Shown here in pieces: positions 27,657 to 35,384 of a stretch of 64,000 bases of DNA (position 1 is its first letter; every line of letters begins with the position of its first letter). Origin of the DNA: CAYFXE01 sp964347035 (lineage in GTDB: Bacteria; Acidobacteriota; Aminicenantia; Aminicenantales; Aminicenantaceae); NCBI GenBank assembly GCA_964347035.1, contig CAYFXE010000010.1:1-64000 (forward strand), given 5' to 3'. Below the pieces are notes generated by a model that had not been told where the DNA came from, searched no databases, and saw nothing but the letters and a program-made list of their open reading frames with translations. A program made the position numbers and the translations under genes.

Positions 27657-28913
27657 ATGGAACGGACATTAACATTGGATGGAGTAAGGTGGCCCAGGAT
27701 CCTCAGCTTTTTCTCGGGGATTGGGATGATGGCTTTTTCCACCCTCACCATCCGGCATTTCTTTCTCGCTAACTACCCTGAGACCATTTTTGAAGGATCG
27801 TTCTGCGACATCAGCGCTTTTTTCAACTGCGACAGTTCAGCCTTTTCCGTTATATCTCAGGTTATCGGGATTCCGATCGGTTACTTTGGCATCGCGGTCG
27901 GGGCGCTTGTTGCTCTTGGAACTTTATTTCCTTCCAAGCCCTTCGAGCGGACCAACGCCTTTATTGCCTTCCTGAATGTTCTGGGAGTTATCGGCCTCTT
28001 TGTTTACTCGGTTTTCGTCCCTCACACTCTGTGTCTGCTCTGCACTGGATTCTACATTTTTTCTATCCTGAGCTTTGTCCTGTTCTGGCGGTATGGAATC
28101 GGACGAGTTCAGGGTAGATTTCTTAAACGATTTTTCCAGCCTTCGTTCAAGATTATGGTGACGGTATTTTTTCTAACCGCCCTGGGCGCATACGGCATGA
28201 TCCAGTATCATGAGGTCAGGAAGGAGGCTCAAGCGACTGTTGCGCTGCGCATAATCAAGCAGTTCCGCGATCTCCCGATGGTCGGCAACCCGAGCTTCCT
28301 CTCTCCCTATTGGACTGTCCGGTCCACAGAGAATTTCGAGGATGCGCCCATCCAGATTATCGAGTATTCAGACTTTCTCTGCCCTGATTGCCTGTTCTTA
28401 ACCCAGCAGTTGAACAAACTCAAAGAGGAGTTTGCCGGAAAGATCAACGTTGTCTTTCAGTTTTTTCCTCTGGAGGGGCAGTGCAACACGGTCGTTGAAA
28501 AGGATCTCCACCCCGGGGCCTGTGACCTGTCTTACATGGCTGCCTACGATCCAGGGCAGTTCTTGGCCATCCATGACGAGATCTTTGCCAATTTCAACGC
28601 TGCTCGCAGTCCTGAATGGCGTCAAGATTTAGCGAGAAGATACGGGGTGGAGGGGGCGCTTGATGATCCGGCCACTCAAGACTTGGTTCGGGCGATCATC
28701 AACACCGGCACAGAGTACGGAAAGACCTCAGACCGCTTCGCTTACGGTGTCCGTTCGACACCGACCATGATCATCAACGGCCGGATGATTATCGGCACCC
28801 TTCCCTACGAGCAGATGCGGGCGATTTTCCAGGACCTTGTCGATGAATATGAAGGCAGGAGTCAATTCATCGAGCACTGGGTTCCTCCAAAAGCAAGAAA
28901 AATCAAACGCTGA
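27657..28913 (+). CDS. Vitamin K epoxide reductase (VKOR) fused to DsbA-like thioredoxin domain
   Basis: 418 aa. The N-terminal half (about residues 1-180) is a four- or five-helix VKOR domain with the active-site CLLC (VPHTLCLLCTGFY) and the loop Cys pair in GSFCDISAFFNCDSS. From about residue 220 a thioredoxin-fold DsbA-like domain has CPDC (YSDFLCPDCLFLTQQ) and the cis-Pro loop RSTPTMIINGRMI. VKOR re-oxidises the fused DsbA domain and passes electrons to quinone, so this protein makes disulfides in extracytoplasmic proteins, replacing DsbB. The last 15 residues are basic. It stands alone with its own promoter candidate. Confidence 0.93.
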   Translation: MERTLTLDGVRWPRILSFFSGIGMMAFSTLTIRHFFLANYPETIFEGSFCDISAFFNCDSSAFSVISQVIGIPIGYFGIAVGALVALGTLFPSKPFERTNAFIAFLNVLGVIGLFVYSVFVPHTLCLLCTGFYIFSILSFVLFWRYGIGRVQGRFLKRFFQPSFKIMVTVFFLTALGAYGMIQYHEVRKEAQATVALRIIKQFRDLPMVGNPSFLSPYWTVRSTENFEDAPIQIIEYSDFLCPDCLFLTQQLNKLKEEFAGKINVVFQFFPLEGQCNTVVEKDLHPGACDLSYMAAYDPGQFLAIHDEIFANFNAARSPEWRQDLARRYGVEGALDDPATQDLVRAIINTGTEYGKTSDRFAYGVRSTPTMIINGRMIIGTLPYEQMRAIFQDLVDEYEGRSQFIEHWVPPKARKIKR

Positions 28914-29129
28914 CTGAGAATTTATCTATCTGTTTTATTAACCCCTAACCCGATAAAAAATGGTGAGAAATAAGTAAATTTTTCAGATAGAAATTCAAAT
29001 TAGGAGACCGATGCTAAAGACCCAGGAGATCATAACTTATAAAAAAGTATTTGTAATTTTATTTTAGTTTTTTATAATTGATGTGAATTATTAATCTAAA
29101 TTTGAATATAAAGGAATAATCTAAATATT

Positions 29130-29549
29130 ATGGTCAAAGCATTAAGGCATTTCGTAATTAGAAAGCTCAGAGAGCCTACGGAGAAAGAGATTGATAAGGA
29201 CATAGAATGGGTTTGCAATAGTCTAGGTTTTGTCACTCCCCGGGATCAAGACAAGACCGCGTTCAGGATTTTAAAGGCGCTGATCGAGGCCGCAAAAAAG
29301 AAAAAAGGGTTGACAAGCGAAGAATTAACGGAGGTTGTGGAGCCAACAATAGGCTCAGTCATATATCATTTGAAAAAATTAATGAAAGCTGGTCTTGTTG
29401 TTAAAATAAATTCCACCTATGAACTCCGGATGCATAGCTTTATGAGAACAATAGAAGAAATTGAGAAAGAAATCGGAATGACTCTAGCTGAAATAAAAAC
29501 GATAGCCAGGGATATTGATCATAAAGTTGGATTAGAACATAGGCGCTAA
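29130..29549 (+). CDS. Winged-helix DNA-binding protein (ArsR-like)
   Basis: 139 aa. The centre reads FRILKALIEAAKKKKGLTSE then IGSVIYHLKKLMKAGLVVKI, a winged helix in which the recognition helix is followed by a short wing. The C-terminal 40 residues are helical and may dimerise. It is the first gene in an A+T-rich, small-gene stretch (28.9-30.3 kb). There is no strong ribosome site: AAAGGAATAATC lies further upstream than usual. Binding targets are unknown. The lysine-rich, archaeal-like composition is notable. Confidence 0.75.
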   Translation: MVKALRHFVIRKLREPTEKEIDKDIEWVCNSLGFVTPRDQDKTAFRILKALIEAAKKKKGLTSEELTEVVEPTIGSVIYHLKKLMKAGLVVKINSTYELRMHSFMRTIEEIEKEIGMTLAEIKTIARDIDHKVGLEHRR

Positions 29550-29608
29550 TATGGCAGACGAAAATGATGCCATCAGAGAGGCATCAAGAAATACAAGGAG
29601 GAAAAGAA

Positions 29609-29692
29609 ATGGCAAGAAAAGCAGCTAAAAAGAAAACAGCGGCAAAGAAAGCAACCAAAAAGGCTGCAAAGAAGCCCAAGAAAAAGAAGTAG
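29609..29692 (+). CDS. 27-aa lysine/alanine-rich basic peptide
   Basis: ATG at 29609 follows an excellent AGGAGG (29597..29602). The 27 codons encode MARKAAKKKTAAKKATKKAA then KKPKKKK, with about half lysine, and no acidic residue. The composition matches the C-terminal tails of histone H1-like and AlgP/Hc1-like DNA-binding proteins, so nucleic-acid binding is plausible. It lies 59 bp after the winged-helix gene. A 25-codon frame starting at 29551 overlaps it and is less convincing. Confidence 0.6.
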   Translation: MARKAAKKKTAAKKATKKAAKKPKKKK

Positions 29693-29725
29693 CAGTAGCC
29701 TACCTGAAGAGCTTGGATAAGCGAA

Positions 29726-29747
29726 ACCTGGGGGGATACCCCCAGGT
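29726..29747 (+). terminator. Hairpin with 9-bp perfect stem, possible terminator
   Basis: ACCTGGGGG (29726..29734) pairs with CCCCCAGGT (29739..29747) around a GATA loop. A T-tract (ATTTTTTATT) begins only about 22 bases later, so it is not a classical intrinsic terminator; it could instead protect the 3' end of the short mRNA above. Confidence 0.4.
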
Positions 29748-29806
29748 CGTAGGAACTATAAGAAATAATTTTTTATTACGAATCCACGAAAAAGACTATG
29801 TAAAAA

Positions 29807-29980
29807 ATGGATAGAAAAGCGAGAAAAAGGGCAGTCTGCTTCCGATGTAAAAAGAAGTTCATCCCGAGGAGGGGACAGCATCCGAGGTATTCGCTTTGTC
29901 CGGTCTACAAAAGTTACAAAGATGAGCTTGGGTCGGGATATTCTTGGGTTGAATTTAAATATTCAGGACCAAAATCTTGA
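29807..29980 (+). CDS. Small basic protein with CxxC knuckle, 57 aa
   Basis: The frame from ATG at 29807 encodes MDRKARKRAVCFRCKKKFIP, then RRGQHPRYSLCPVYKSYKDE. CFRC plus a later LCP suggest a half zinc ribbon. It is small and basic like its neighbours. There is no clear Shine-Dalgarno sequence, so expression is uncertain; the cysteine spacing and coding-like composition are the main support. Confidence 0.5.
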   Translation: MDRKARKRAVCFRCKKKFIPRRGQHPRYSLCPVYKSYKDELGSGYSWVEFKYSGPKS

Positions 29981-30073
29981 GAGGTTCGCCTAGAATTATT
30001 GGGCTTTTCAAAAAAAAAACAAAGCAGTATTAGTTAGATTAAGTCAGTTAATTTAGATAAAAAGGGGAGTCGA

Positions 30074-30265
30074 ATGCCAAAAGAAATAAAATGTTCAGAG
30101 TGTGGGAAAAAAATGAGGAGCAAACGCTATCATTCAACCGTTGAGTCAAATAGACATAATATTAAGAGATTGTCAAGAGGAGGAAGAGGCTATAAATACA
30201 TGTGTAACAACGACGAATGTCCTAATTATAGAAAGGAATTTGATTATTGGGAGCTAGAAGATTAG
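30074..30265 (+). CDS. Small zinc-ribbon protein, 63 aa
   Basis: Begins MPKEIKCSECGKKMRSKRYH and ends YMCNNDECPNYRKEFDYWEL, ED: the two cysteine pairs CxxC and CxxxxC are arranged as in a zinc ribbon. GGGGAG lies eight or so bases before the ATG. The protein is rich in Lys, Arg, Asn and Tyr. No family recognised. It is the third small nucleic-acid-binding-like gene in a row. Confidence 0.65.
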   Translation: MPKEIKCSECGKKMRSKRYHSTVESNRHNIKRLSRGGRGYKYMCNNDECPNYRKEFDYWELED

Positions 30266-30385
30266 GTTTTGATAGAACGTAAGATGTTTAAACAGGTAAA
30301 AGTTTACTCTTAGATATTCTCAGAGTAAGATTGAATAGCAAGTAAGAAATAAATAGATGCTGAAAAAAGGAAGAAAAAGATCAAT

Positions 30386-31402
30386 TTGAGCAAAAAAATA
30401 ATATACCTTCCAATACCAAGTGTTCTTATTTGCTTTCTTGTAGCAGCGATAAATGTTTCTTCAATTTCCTTTTCACAAGAAAAAAAAGGAAAAGAAAAAG
30501 AAATAGTATATGACATATCTGTCAGTGCTGTTTCCATAGCTGTCACCGTTCAAGATAAGAAAGGAAGATACATAAACGACCTGACAGAAAAGGATTTTCG
30601 TATATACGAGAATAATGAAAAGAAGGATATAACCTATTTTAAGCACGATTTTGAGGCTCCTTTGAGTTTGACCGTTCTCCTTGATGTCAGCGGAAGCATG
30701 GCTCTTCAGGATAAACTGATGGAAAGCAAGGAAGCACTCGAATATCTCATGACATACCTTCTTGAGCCTGATGATGAAGTCTCTTTATTAATTTTTGCTG
30801 ATGGAGAGGTAGAGGTTGCTGTGAATTATTCTAGAGACAAGAATGAATTAGTATCTGTTCTGGAGACAACCGAGGCTTATGGACAGACAGCCTTGAATGA
30901 TGCCGTGGCGGTGTCACCAGGGTTTGCTAATAAGGGAAACAACGAGAAGAGGGCTCTTCTTTTAATCACGGATGGCATCGAGAATGACAGCCAATATTCT
31001 TATGATCAAGCTGTTGAAACTGCAAGGAGGGTAGATATCCCTATTTATACTATTGGGTACAAAATTCCTTTAAGCGAACAATATTTAAAAAAGTATAAGC
31101 ATTCTCCATTATTAACCACTTCTCGTATCGTTTATTCGCTTGAACGGTTCTCTAAGGCCACCGGTGGAAAGGCATTTTTCGTTAATCAAATCGATGAATT
31201 GAAATCTGTCTTAAGAATGATTAAAAGAGAACTCAGTCATCAGTATCTCCTTGGATACACCTCTTATACAGATCCAAAAAATGAGTACCGAAAGATTAAG
31301 GTTGTCACTTCAAACAAAAAACACAAAGTAAGAACAAGAGAAGGATACTATAGTGGTGAAAGGAAGGATCCCCAAAACCGTGATGAAGGTGTTGTTGGAT
31401 GA
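30386..31402 (+). CDS. Secreted VWA-domain protein (VWFA-related, acidobacterial type)
   Basis: 338 aa from a TTG at 30386. A signal peptide covers about residues 1-30 (IIYLPIPSVLICFLVAAINV). Next comes VSIAVTVQDKKGRYINDLTE and KDFRIYENNEKKDI, the conserved prefix of the VWFA-related acidobacterial family (TIGR03436 type). The VWA domain has the MIDAS motif LLDVSGSMA, with ALNDAV and LITDGIEND completing the metal site. LLGYTSYTDPKNEYRKIKV and REGYY at the end are family features. The role is not known; it is likely exported and metal-dependent adhesive. It is a lineage clue for the window. Confidence 0.88.
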   Translation: MSKKIIYLPIPSVLICFLVAAINVSSISFSQEKKGKEKEIVYDISVSAVSIAVTVQDKKGRYINDLTEKDFRIYENNEKKDITYFKHDFEAPLSLTVLLDVSGSMALQDKLMESKEALEYLMTYLLEPDDEVSLLIFADGEVEVAVNYSRDKNELVSVLETTEAYGQTALNDAVAVSPGFANKGNNEKRALLLITDGIENDSQYSYDQAVETARRVDIPIYTIGYKIPLSEQYLKKYKHSPLLTTSRIVYSLERFSKATGGKAFFVNQIDELKSVLRMIKRELSHQYLLGYTSYTDPKNEYRKIKVVTSNKKHKVRTREGYYSGERKDPQNRDEGVVG

Positions 31403-31420
31403 GACCTTTAAATGCGAGAT

Positions 31421-31478
31421 CCAACCCTTCTCAGCCGAAGACCTCCCCACCCACCTCTATGCGGCTCCGACGGGTTGG
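31421..31478. repeat. Imperfect nested hairpin in the VWA-OmpA gap
   Basis: CCAACCC (31421..31427) pairs with GGGTTGG (31472..31478), and inside, AGCCG pairs with CGGCT at equal five-base offsets. It begins 19 bp after the VWA stop, so it may act as a terminator-like or mRNA-protective structure, or be another dispersed repeat; no second copy was seen. Confidence 0.4.
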
Positions 31479-31664
31479 GCCTCTCCTTTATTATACCTAG
31501 CCATACTTTATTTGTTCTCGTATCACGGAATGAGAGACACTTACTATTCACACGAACATATTTAAAGGGATAATGGCTTATGATATGATATGTGGCATGG
31601 ATGAGATGCAATTTAAAACAAGCTTCCAAAGGCTTATTATCAATTGAAAGGAAAGGGAGGTAAA

Positions 31665-32312
31665 ATGAACAAGAACAAAATCATATTTTTAGTGGGAGCT
31701 ATGTTTCTTATAGGGCTGATTATGGGCACAGGCTGTGCAACCAAAAAATTCGTGAGGGGAGAATTAGCTGCTGTGGATCAGAAAGTTGAAGGGGTGGAAA
31801 ACTCAGTCGAGGAGAACCAGAAAAGGATAAAAGAGCATGATGAACGTTTAGCCACTCTTGGTTCGCTCATCACCGAGCAGGAGTCCGAACTAACTAAACA
31901 AAGGTCAGAATTTGAGAGCAAAATAAGCGAAGTCAAAAAATACGCCCGGGGAAGATTGATTTTTCAAGAGGTCCTCAGGAATGAAGATGCAAAATTCAAA
32001 TTCGATAGTTATGAGTTGAGCGGTGAAGCCCAAATGAGATTAGATGAATTTGTTCAAATGCTGATTGCTCAAGATAAGGGTGTGTATCTAGAAATTCAGG
32101 GGCATACGGATTCCACAGGACCAGAAAGTTGGAATTTACTTTTAGGAAAGAAAAGAGCTGAAGCGGTGATGGAATACCTTCACAAAAAGTATCGAATCCC
32201 ACTCCACAGGATGGAAGTGATAAGTTATGGGAGTGATGCGCCGATAGGCGACAATTCAACCCGCCAAGGAAGAGCTCAGAACAGGAGAGTGGTCATATTA
32301 GTTTATGAATAA
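31665..32312 (+). CDS. OmpA-family peptidoglycan-binding lipoprotein
   Basis: The start at 31665 follows GGGAGG; an in-frame ATG at 31644 is less likely. The lipoprotein signal ends at about residue 25 (IIMGTGCATKK; lipobox Cys). A coiled-coil stretch follows (DQKVEGVENSVEENQKRIKE). The OmpA C-terminal domain has VYLEIQGHTDSTGPESWN, LLLGKKRAEAVMEYL and GSDAPIGDNSTRQGRAQNRR, which bind diaminopimelate of peptidoglycan. It should anchor the outer membrane to the wall. Neighbour genes do not suggest a complex. Confidence 0.9.
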   Translation: MNKNKIIFLVGAMFLIGLIMGTGCATKKFVRGELAAVDQKVEGVENSVEENQKRIKEHDERLATLGSLITEQESELTKQRSEFESKISEVKKYARGRLIFQEVLRNEDAKFKFDSYELSGEAQMRLDEFVQMLIAQDKGVYLEIQGHTDSTGPESWNLLLGKKRAEAVMEYLHKKYRIPLHRMEVISYGSDAPIGDNSTRQGRAQNRRVVILVYE

Positions 32313-32421
32313 TAGTTATCTATTTCTAGACACCAGCTAGTCAGGATATAGTCACAAAGATTGTTAGTCAGGAAAACCCTCTTTCAGGATGAGCAACTTA
32401 AAGGTAAAGTCTTTCCTGCGG

Positions 32422-32461
32422 TTGACAAATTTGTAACCATCTATTATATTAGAGATGGTTA
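32422..32461 (+). promoter_or_regulatory. Promoter with palindromic operator upstream of the ABATE/CGNR regulator gene
   Basis: TTGACA (32422..32427) and TATATT (32445..32450) are separated by exactly 17 bp. The perfect 9-bp inverted repeat TAACCATCT (32434..32442) / AGATGGTTA (32453..32461) spans the spacer and -10, where a bound repressor would block polymerase. The related site at 33263..33296 before the EamA gene shares the TAACCATC core, suggesting both are controlled by the adjacent regulator. Confidence 0.6.
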
Positions 32462-32527
32462 TTATTCAATATGTTGGGTATAATCTATAGATAAATAAAA
32501 TAAGCTAGATTTTTGCGGAAAATTCAA

Positions 32528-33154
32528 ATGATTAAAGAAAAGATGGATGCAGAAGATACGGATCTTATAAACGAGAAGCTCTGTCTGGATTTTTCAAACA
32601 CGGCTGGCATGCATGCGAGTGAAAACCCTCGGGAAAAATTGAACTCATACCATGACCTGGTGAAATGGAGTATTGATGCGGGAATTATCTCAGATGATGA
32701 TGCTCAAAAATTGATCCGCAAGGCAAAAAAGATGCCATCAGAATCAGTAAAAGCACTCAGGCATGCCGTTGCGCTGCGCGAGGCCATCTATCGTATTTTT
32801 TCTTCATTGGCCGCAGGCTATCTTCCAAAAGAAAAAGACTTTGCCTTGTTAAACAAGAATCTTTCCAAAACCATGGCGAATTCACGCTTAATTCCGAAAA
32901 AAGCAGGGTTTCAATGGGATATAAGCGGGAATAAAGAAACTTTGGATTGGATATTGAACCCTGTTGTTCGATCAGCGGCAGATCTTTTGACATCTGATAA
33001 ATTGAAAAGGGTAAAAGAGTGTGCCGATGACCGGGGCTGTGGTTGGCTTTTCTTGGATAGAAGCCGGAACAGAAGCAGACGATGGTGTGATATGAAAGAA
33101 TGTGGAAACCGGGCCAAAGCTCAACGTTTTTATAGACGGAAACAGAAAAAGTAA
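32528..33154 (+). CDS. ABATE-domain / CGNR zinc-finger transcriptional regulator
   Basis: About 208 aa if the ATG at 32528 is used; a TTG at 32513 or ATG at 32543 are alternatives, and no clear ribosome site decides. The N-terminal region LCLDFSNTAGMHA is the ABATE ligand-binding fold. The C-terminal CADDRGCGWLFLDRSRNRSR, RWCDMKECGNRAKAQRFYRR is the CGNR zinc finger (Cys pairs plus the CGNR signature) that binds DNA. Family members are putative stress-responsive regulators. The upstream promoter contains a 9-bp palindrome, consistent with autoregulation, and a promoter with a similar palindrome precedes the next gene (EamA exporter). Confidence 0.88.
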   Translation: MIKEKMDAEDTDLINEKLCLDFSNTAGMHASENPREKLNSYHDLVKWSIDAGIISDDDAQKLIRKAKKMPSESVKALRHAVALREAIYRIFSSLAAGYLPKEKDFALLNKNLSKTMANSRLIPKKAGFQWDISGNKETLDWILNPVVRSAADLLTSDKLKRVKECADDRGCGWLFLDRSRNRSRRWCDMKECGNRAKAQRFYRRKQKK

Positions 33155-33262
33155 TTTGCCTGTGACCATCGTTTTCTAGAGATTAATCCTCGCTTGAATT
33201 TTTAAAACCAGAAAAGAAATTTTCCCCTACGATTTTCTATAAATATAACCATCAAAAAACAC

Positions 33263-33296
33263 TTGACAAGTTAGATTATTTTATGTAAAATCTAAC
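33263..33296 (+). promoter_or_regulatory. Promoter with palindromic operator upstream of the EamA exporter gene
   Basis: TTGACA (33263..33268), a 17-bp spacer and TAAAAT (33286..33291) form a strong sigma-70 promoter. GTTAGATT (33270..33277) and AATCTAAC (33289..33296) are a perfect 8-bp inverted repeat overlapping spacer and -10. AACCATCAAA occurs at 33247 and again at 33294, a direct repeat of the same core seen in the regulator's own promoter. Confidence 0.6.
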
Positions 33297-33323
33297 CATC
33301 AAATATATAATTGAAGGTTATAA

Positions 33324-34361
33324 ATGTTAAATTCAACGCTTAAGTCACTTGGGCTTTATGATCGTCTTACCAGAAAGATACCCGGAACGAAGCCAAGTGC
33401 TCTTCCGTTAAAATTTAAGATCATCCTTGCCTTTGGTGCAATTTACCTGATTTGGGGATCTACCTACCTTGGGATTCGCTTTGCTATCGAGACCATTCCG
33501 CCATTTTTTATGATGGGCTGCCGGTCGCTCCTGGCGGGAGGAGTTCTCTACGCCTGGGCTCGATGGCGGGGAGTAGATCGTCCACAGCTGATACATTGGG
33601 TACGGGCAGCCTTCATAGGTGTATTGCTTTTTTTGGGAGGACACGGGGCTCTGGCATGGAGTGAACAGATTATCCCTTCTGGAATTGCAGCGATCATCGT
33701 GGCGACCAATCCGATTTGGATGACAACTCTGCAGGCTTTCCGTCTCCATGACAATCCTCTGACCTCACGTGTGATTTTCGGTCTTGCTATTGGGCTGGGA
33801 GGTGTGTTCCTTTTGGTAGAGCCAACCAAGCTTTTGAACGGATTGCCTGTCGATCCGGTTGGTGCTGTGGTCTTGACAATCGGAACAATTTCATGGGCCG
33901 TCGGATCAGTCTATTCGAAAAATGTTGACCTTCCCAAAAGTTCCACACTTGTCGCCGGGATGACCCAGCTGTGTGGTGGAGGGGCGCTCCTTTTTGTGAG
34001 CTTATTGAGTAGAGAAACAGTTTCTCTTTCTTCTGTATCGGTTCGTTCCCTTGTTTCTATGCTATATCTCGTTGCATTCGGTTCGATCAGCGCTTTGACG
34101 GCTTATATCTGGTTGCTGAAGAAAACGACTCCTGCACGGGTTTCTACCCACGCATACGTAAATCCAATCGTGGCTCTCTTCGTGGGTTGGTTGGCTGGAG
34201 GTGAACTTCTCAGCCAGAGAATCCTTTTTGCTGCCCTTTTGATGCTGATTGGTGTGGCAGCCATACTTTCTCGGAATTCGACAAAGCGCATTCCTGTAAG
34301 ACAAAAGCGGCCCGCCACAGGGCTTTCACTCAATAATATATCTGAAGAGCATAAATATTAA
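33324..34361 (+). CDS. EamA/DMT-family exporter
   Basis: 345 aa with ten predicted helices in two EamA repeats; FGAIYLIWGSTYLGIRFAIE is the typical start of the first repeat, and YLVAFGSISALTAYIWLLKK closes the second. Members export metabolites, amino acids or drugs. The N-terminal about 30 residues are an unusual polar extension. The strong promoter with operator (33263..33296) and the neighbouring CGNR regulator suggest a regulator-exporter unit that removes a toxic compound; the following two small genes may belong to it. Confidence 0.9.
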   Translation: MLNSTLKSLGLYDRLTRKIPGTKPSALPLKFKIILAFGAIYLIWGSTYLGIRFAIETIPPFFMMGCRSLLAGGVLYAWARWRGVDRPQLIHWVRAAFIGVLLFLGGHGALAWSEQIIPSGIAAIIVATNPIWMTTLQAFRLHDNPLTSRVIFGLAIGLGGVFLLVEPTKLLNGLPVDPVGAVVLTIGTISWAVGSVYSKNVDLPKSSTLVAGMTQLCGGGALLFVSLLSRETVSLSSVSVRSLVSMLYLVAFGSISALTAYIWLLKKTTPARVSTHAYVNPIVALFVGWLAGGELLSQRILFAALLMLIGVAAILSRNSTKRIPVRQKRPATGLSLNNISEEHKY

Positions 34362-34376
34362 AAATAAGGAGGCACT

Positions 34377-34751
34377 ATGATTGCAAGAATATGGCATGGA
34401 AGAACCGTTGATTATCTGGGAGATAAATACTTCGAGTACATCAAAAAAACGGGAGTCAAAGGGTGCAGGTCGACGGAGGGAAACAGGGGTGTGTATGTGC
34501 TGAGAAGGTTCGTAAACGGGAAGGCAGAATTCCAGATGATAACATTATGGGATTCATTCAAAGCCATAAAAAAGTTCTCCGGACCGGATATGGAAAAAGC
34601 TGTCTATTTTCCGGATGATAAAAAATACCTTCTCGAACTCGAGCCTCAAGTCACTCACTTTGAGGTCCTTGTAAAACCAAGTAGACAAAACTCATCAAAC
34701 AAAAGCCATTTTGCTAAGTTAATTCCGTATTTGAAGGGAATAAGAATTTAG
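34377..34751 (+). CDS. Antibiotic-biosynthesis-monooxygenase-like (ABM) small protein
   Basis: 124 aa. It starts MIARIWHGRTVDYLGDKYFE, with VYVLRRFVNGKAEFQMITLW then DSFKAIKKFSGPDMEKAVYF, the dimeric alpha/beta-barrel (ABM) pattern. Such proteins act as small monooxygenases or haem-degrading-like enzymes, or simply bind small molecules. GGAGG lies before the ATG, and the gene starts 15 bp after the EamA stop, so it is likely co-transcribed with the exporter. Confidence 0.75.
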   Translation: MIARIWHGRTVDYLGDKYFEYIKKTGVKGCRSTEGNRGVYVLRRFVNGKAEFQMITLWDSFKAIKKFSGPDMEKAVYFPDDKKYLLELEPQVTHFEVLVKPSRQNSSNKSHFAKLIPYLKGIRI

Positions 34752-34879
34752 ATCTATCAAATAACTACACTAATATTCATACGCTTCGTGCGAGCTATCT
34801 GAAGCTTTGTTTATTCGAGTTATTTCTTTTTAAAAGAAAAGAGCGGATTGATACAATAAAGAATACATGGAGAGAGGAG

Positions 34880-35170
34880 ATGAAATTTAGAGACTTAAAG
34901 ATTACTATCGTGAAAGTGGAAGGCCAATGTAGCCGTTCAAAAGTCGGAACGACGTTTTTCATCAAGAACGCAAAATTAGAAATTCCTCCCGGACAGAATG
35001 TCTGTATTTTTGCTTTAGGAAGCATATTACAACCTATTTCGGCTGCACTCATTCAATCGAAAGAAGGAGAAGGGATTTTAAACCTGCTCGAAGAGTGGCA
35101 GTGTCCAGATCCTCTGGCCAAGGTCATATTCAGGATTGAAGAACTAAGCACCAAAAATGTCGAAAGCTGA
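34880..35170 (+). CDS. TIGR04076 family protein, 96 aa
   Basis: MKFRDLKITIVKVEGQCSRS, with KVGTTFFI and EIPPGQNVCIFALGSILQPI, matches the conserved opening of TIGR04076 proteins: a short beta-strand, a conserved Cys and a central helix. EWQCPDPLAKVIFRIEEL is the family end. No function is known. GAGAGGAG directly precedes the ATG. It lies 128 bp beyond the ABM gene and may be a separate unit. Confidence 0.7.
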   Translation: MKFRDLKITIVKVEGQCSRSKVGTTFFIKNAKLEIPPGQNVCIFALGSILQPISAALIQSKEGEGILNLLEEWQCPDPLAKVIFRIEELSTKNVES

Positions 35171-35384
35171 GCATCGTATCGAATGAAGACTTGAATGGCT
35201 CTTCCAGTCATACAATAATTTTTTCTTTCACCTGGGATGCCTTACCACACATGCCTCTTGTACGAAAACAGCGCACTCTGGTCGTATTGAATTTTAAAAA
35301 GATGAAATAAACGCTCACATCTTTTTTTTCGGCCTTGACGAATGGAACATGCATAATATAAATATTCTAAAAGGAGGATTAAAA

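Noticed and set aside
29551..29628. 25-codon frame overlapping the lysine-rich peptide gene
   Set aside because: No ribosome site, and the overlapping frame behind AGGAGG is much better supported.
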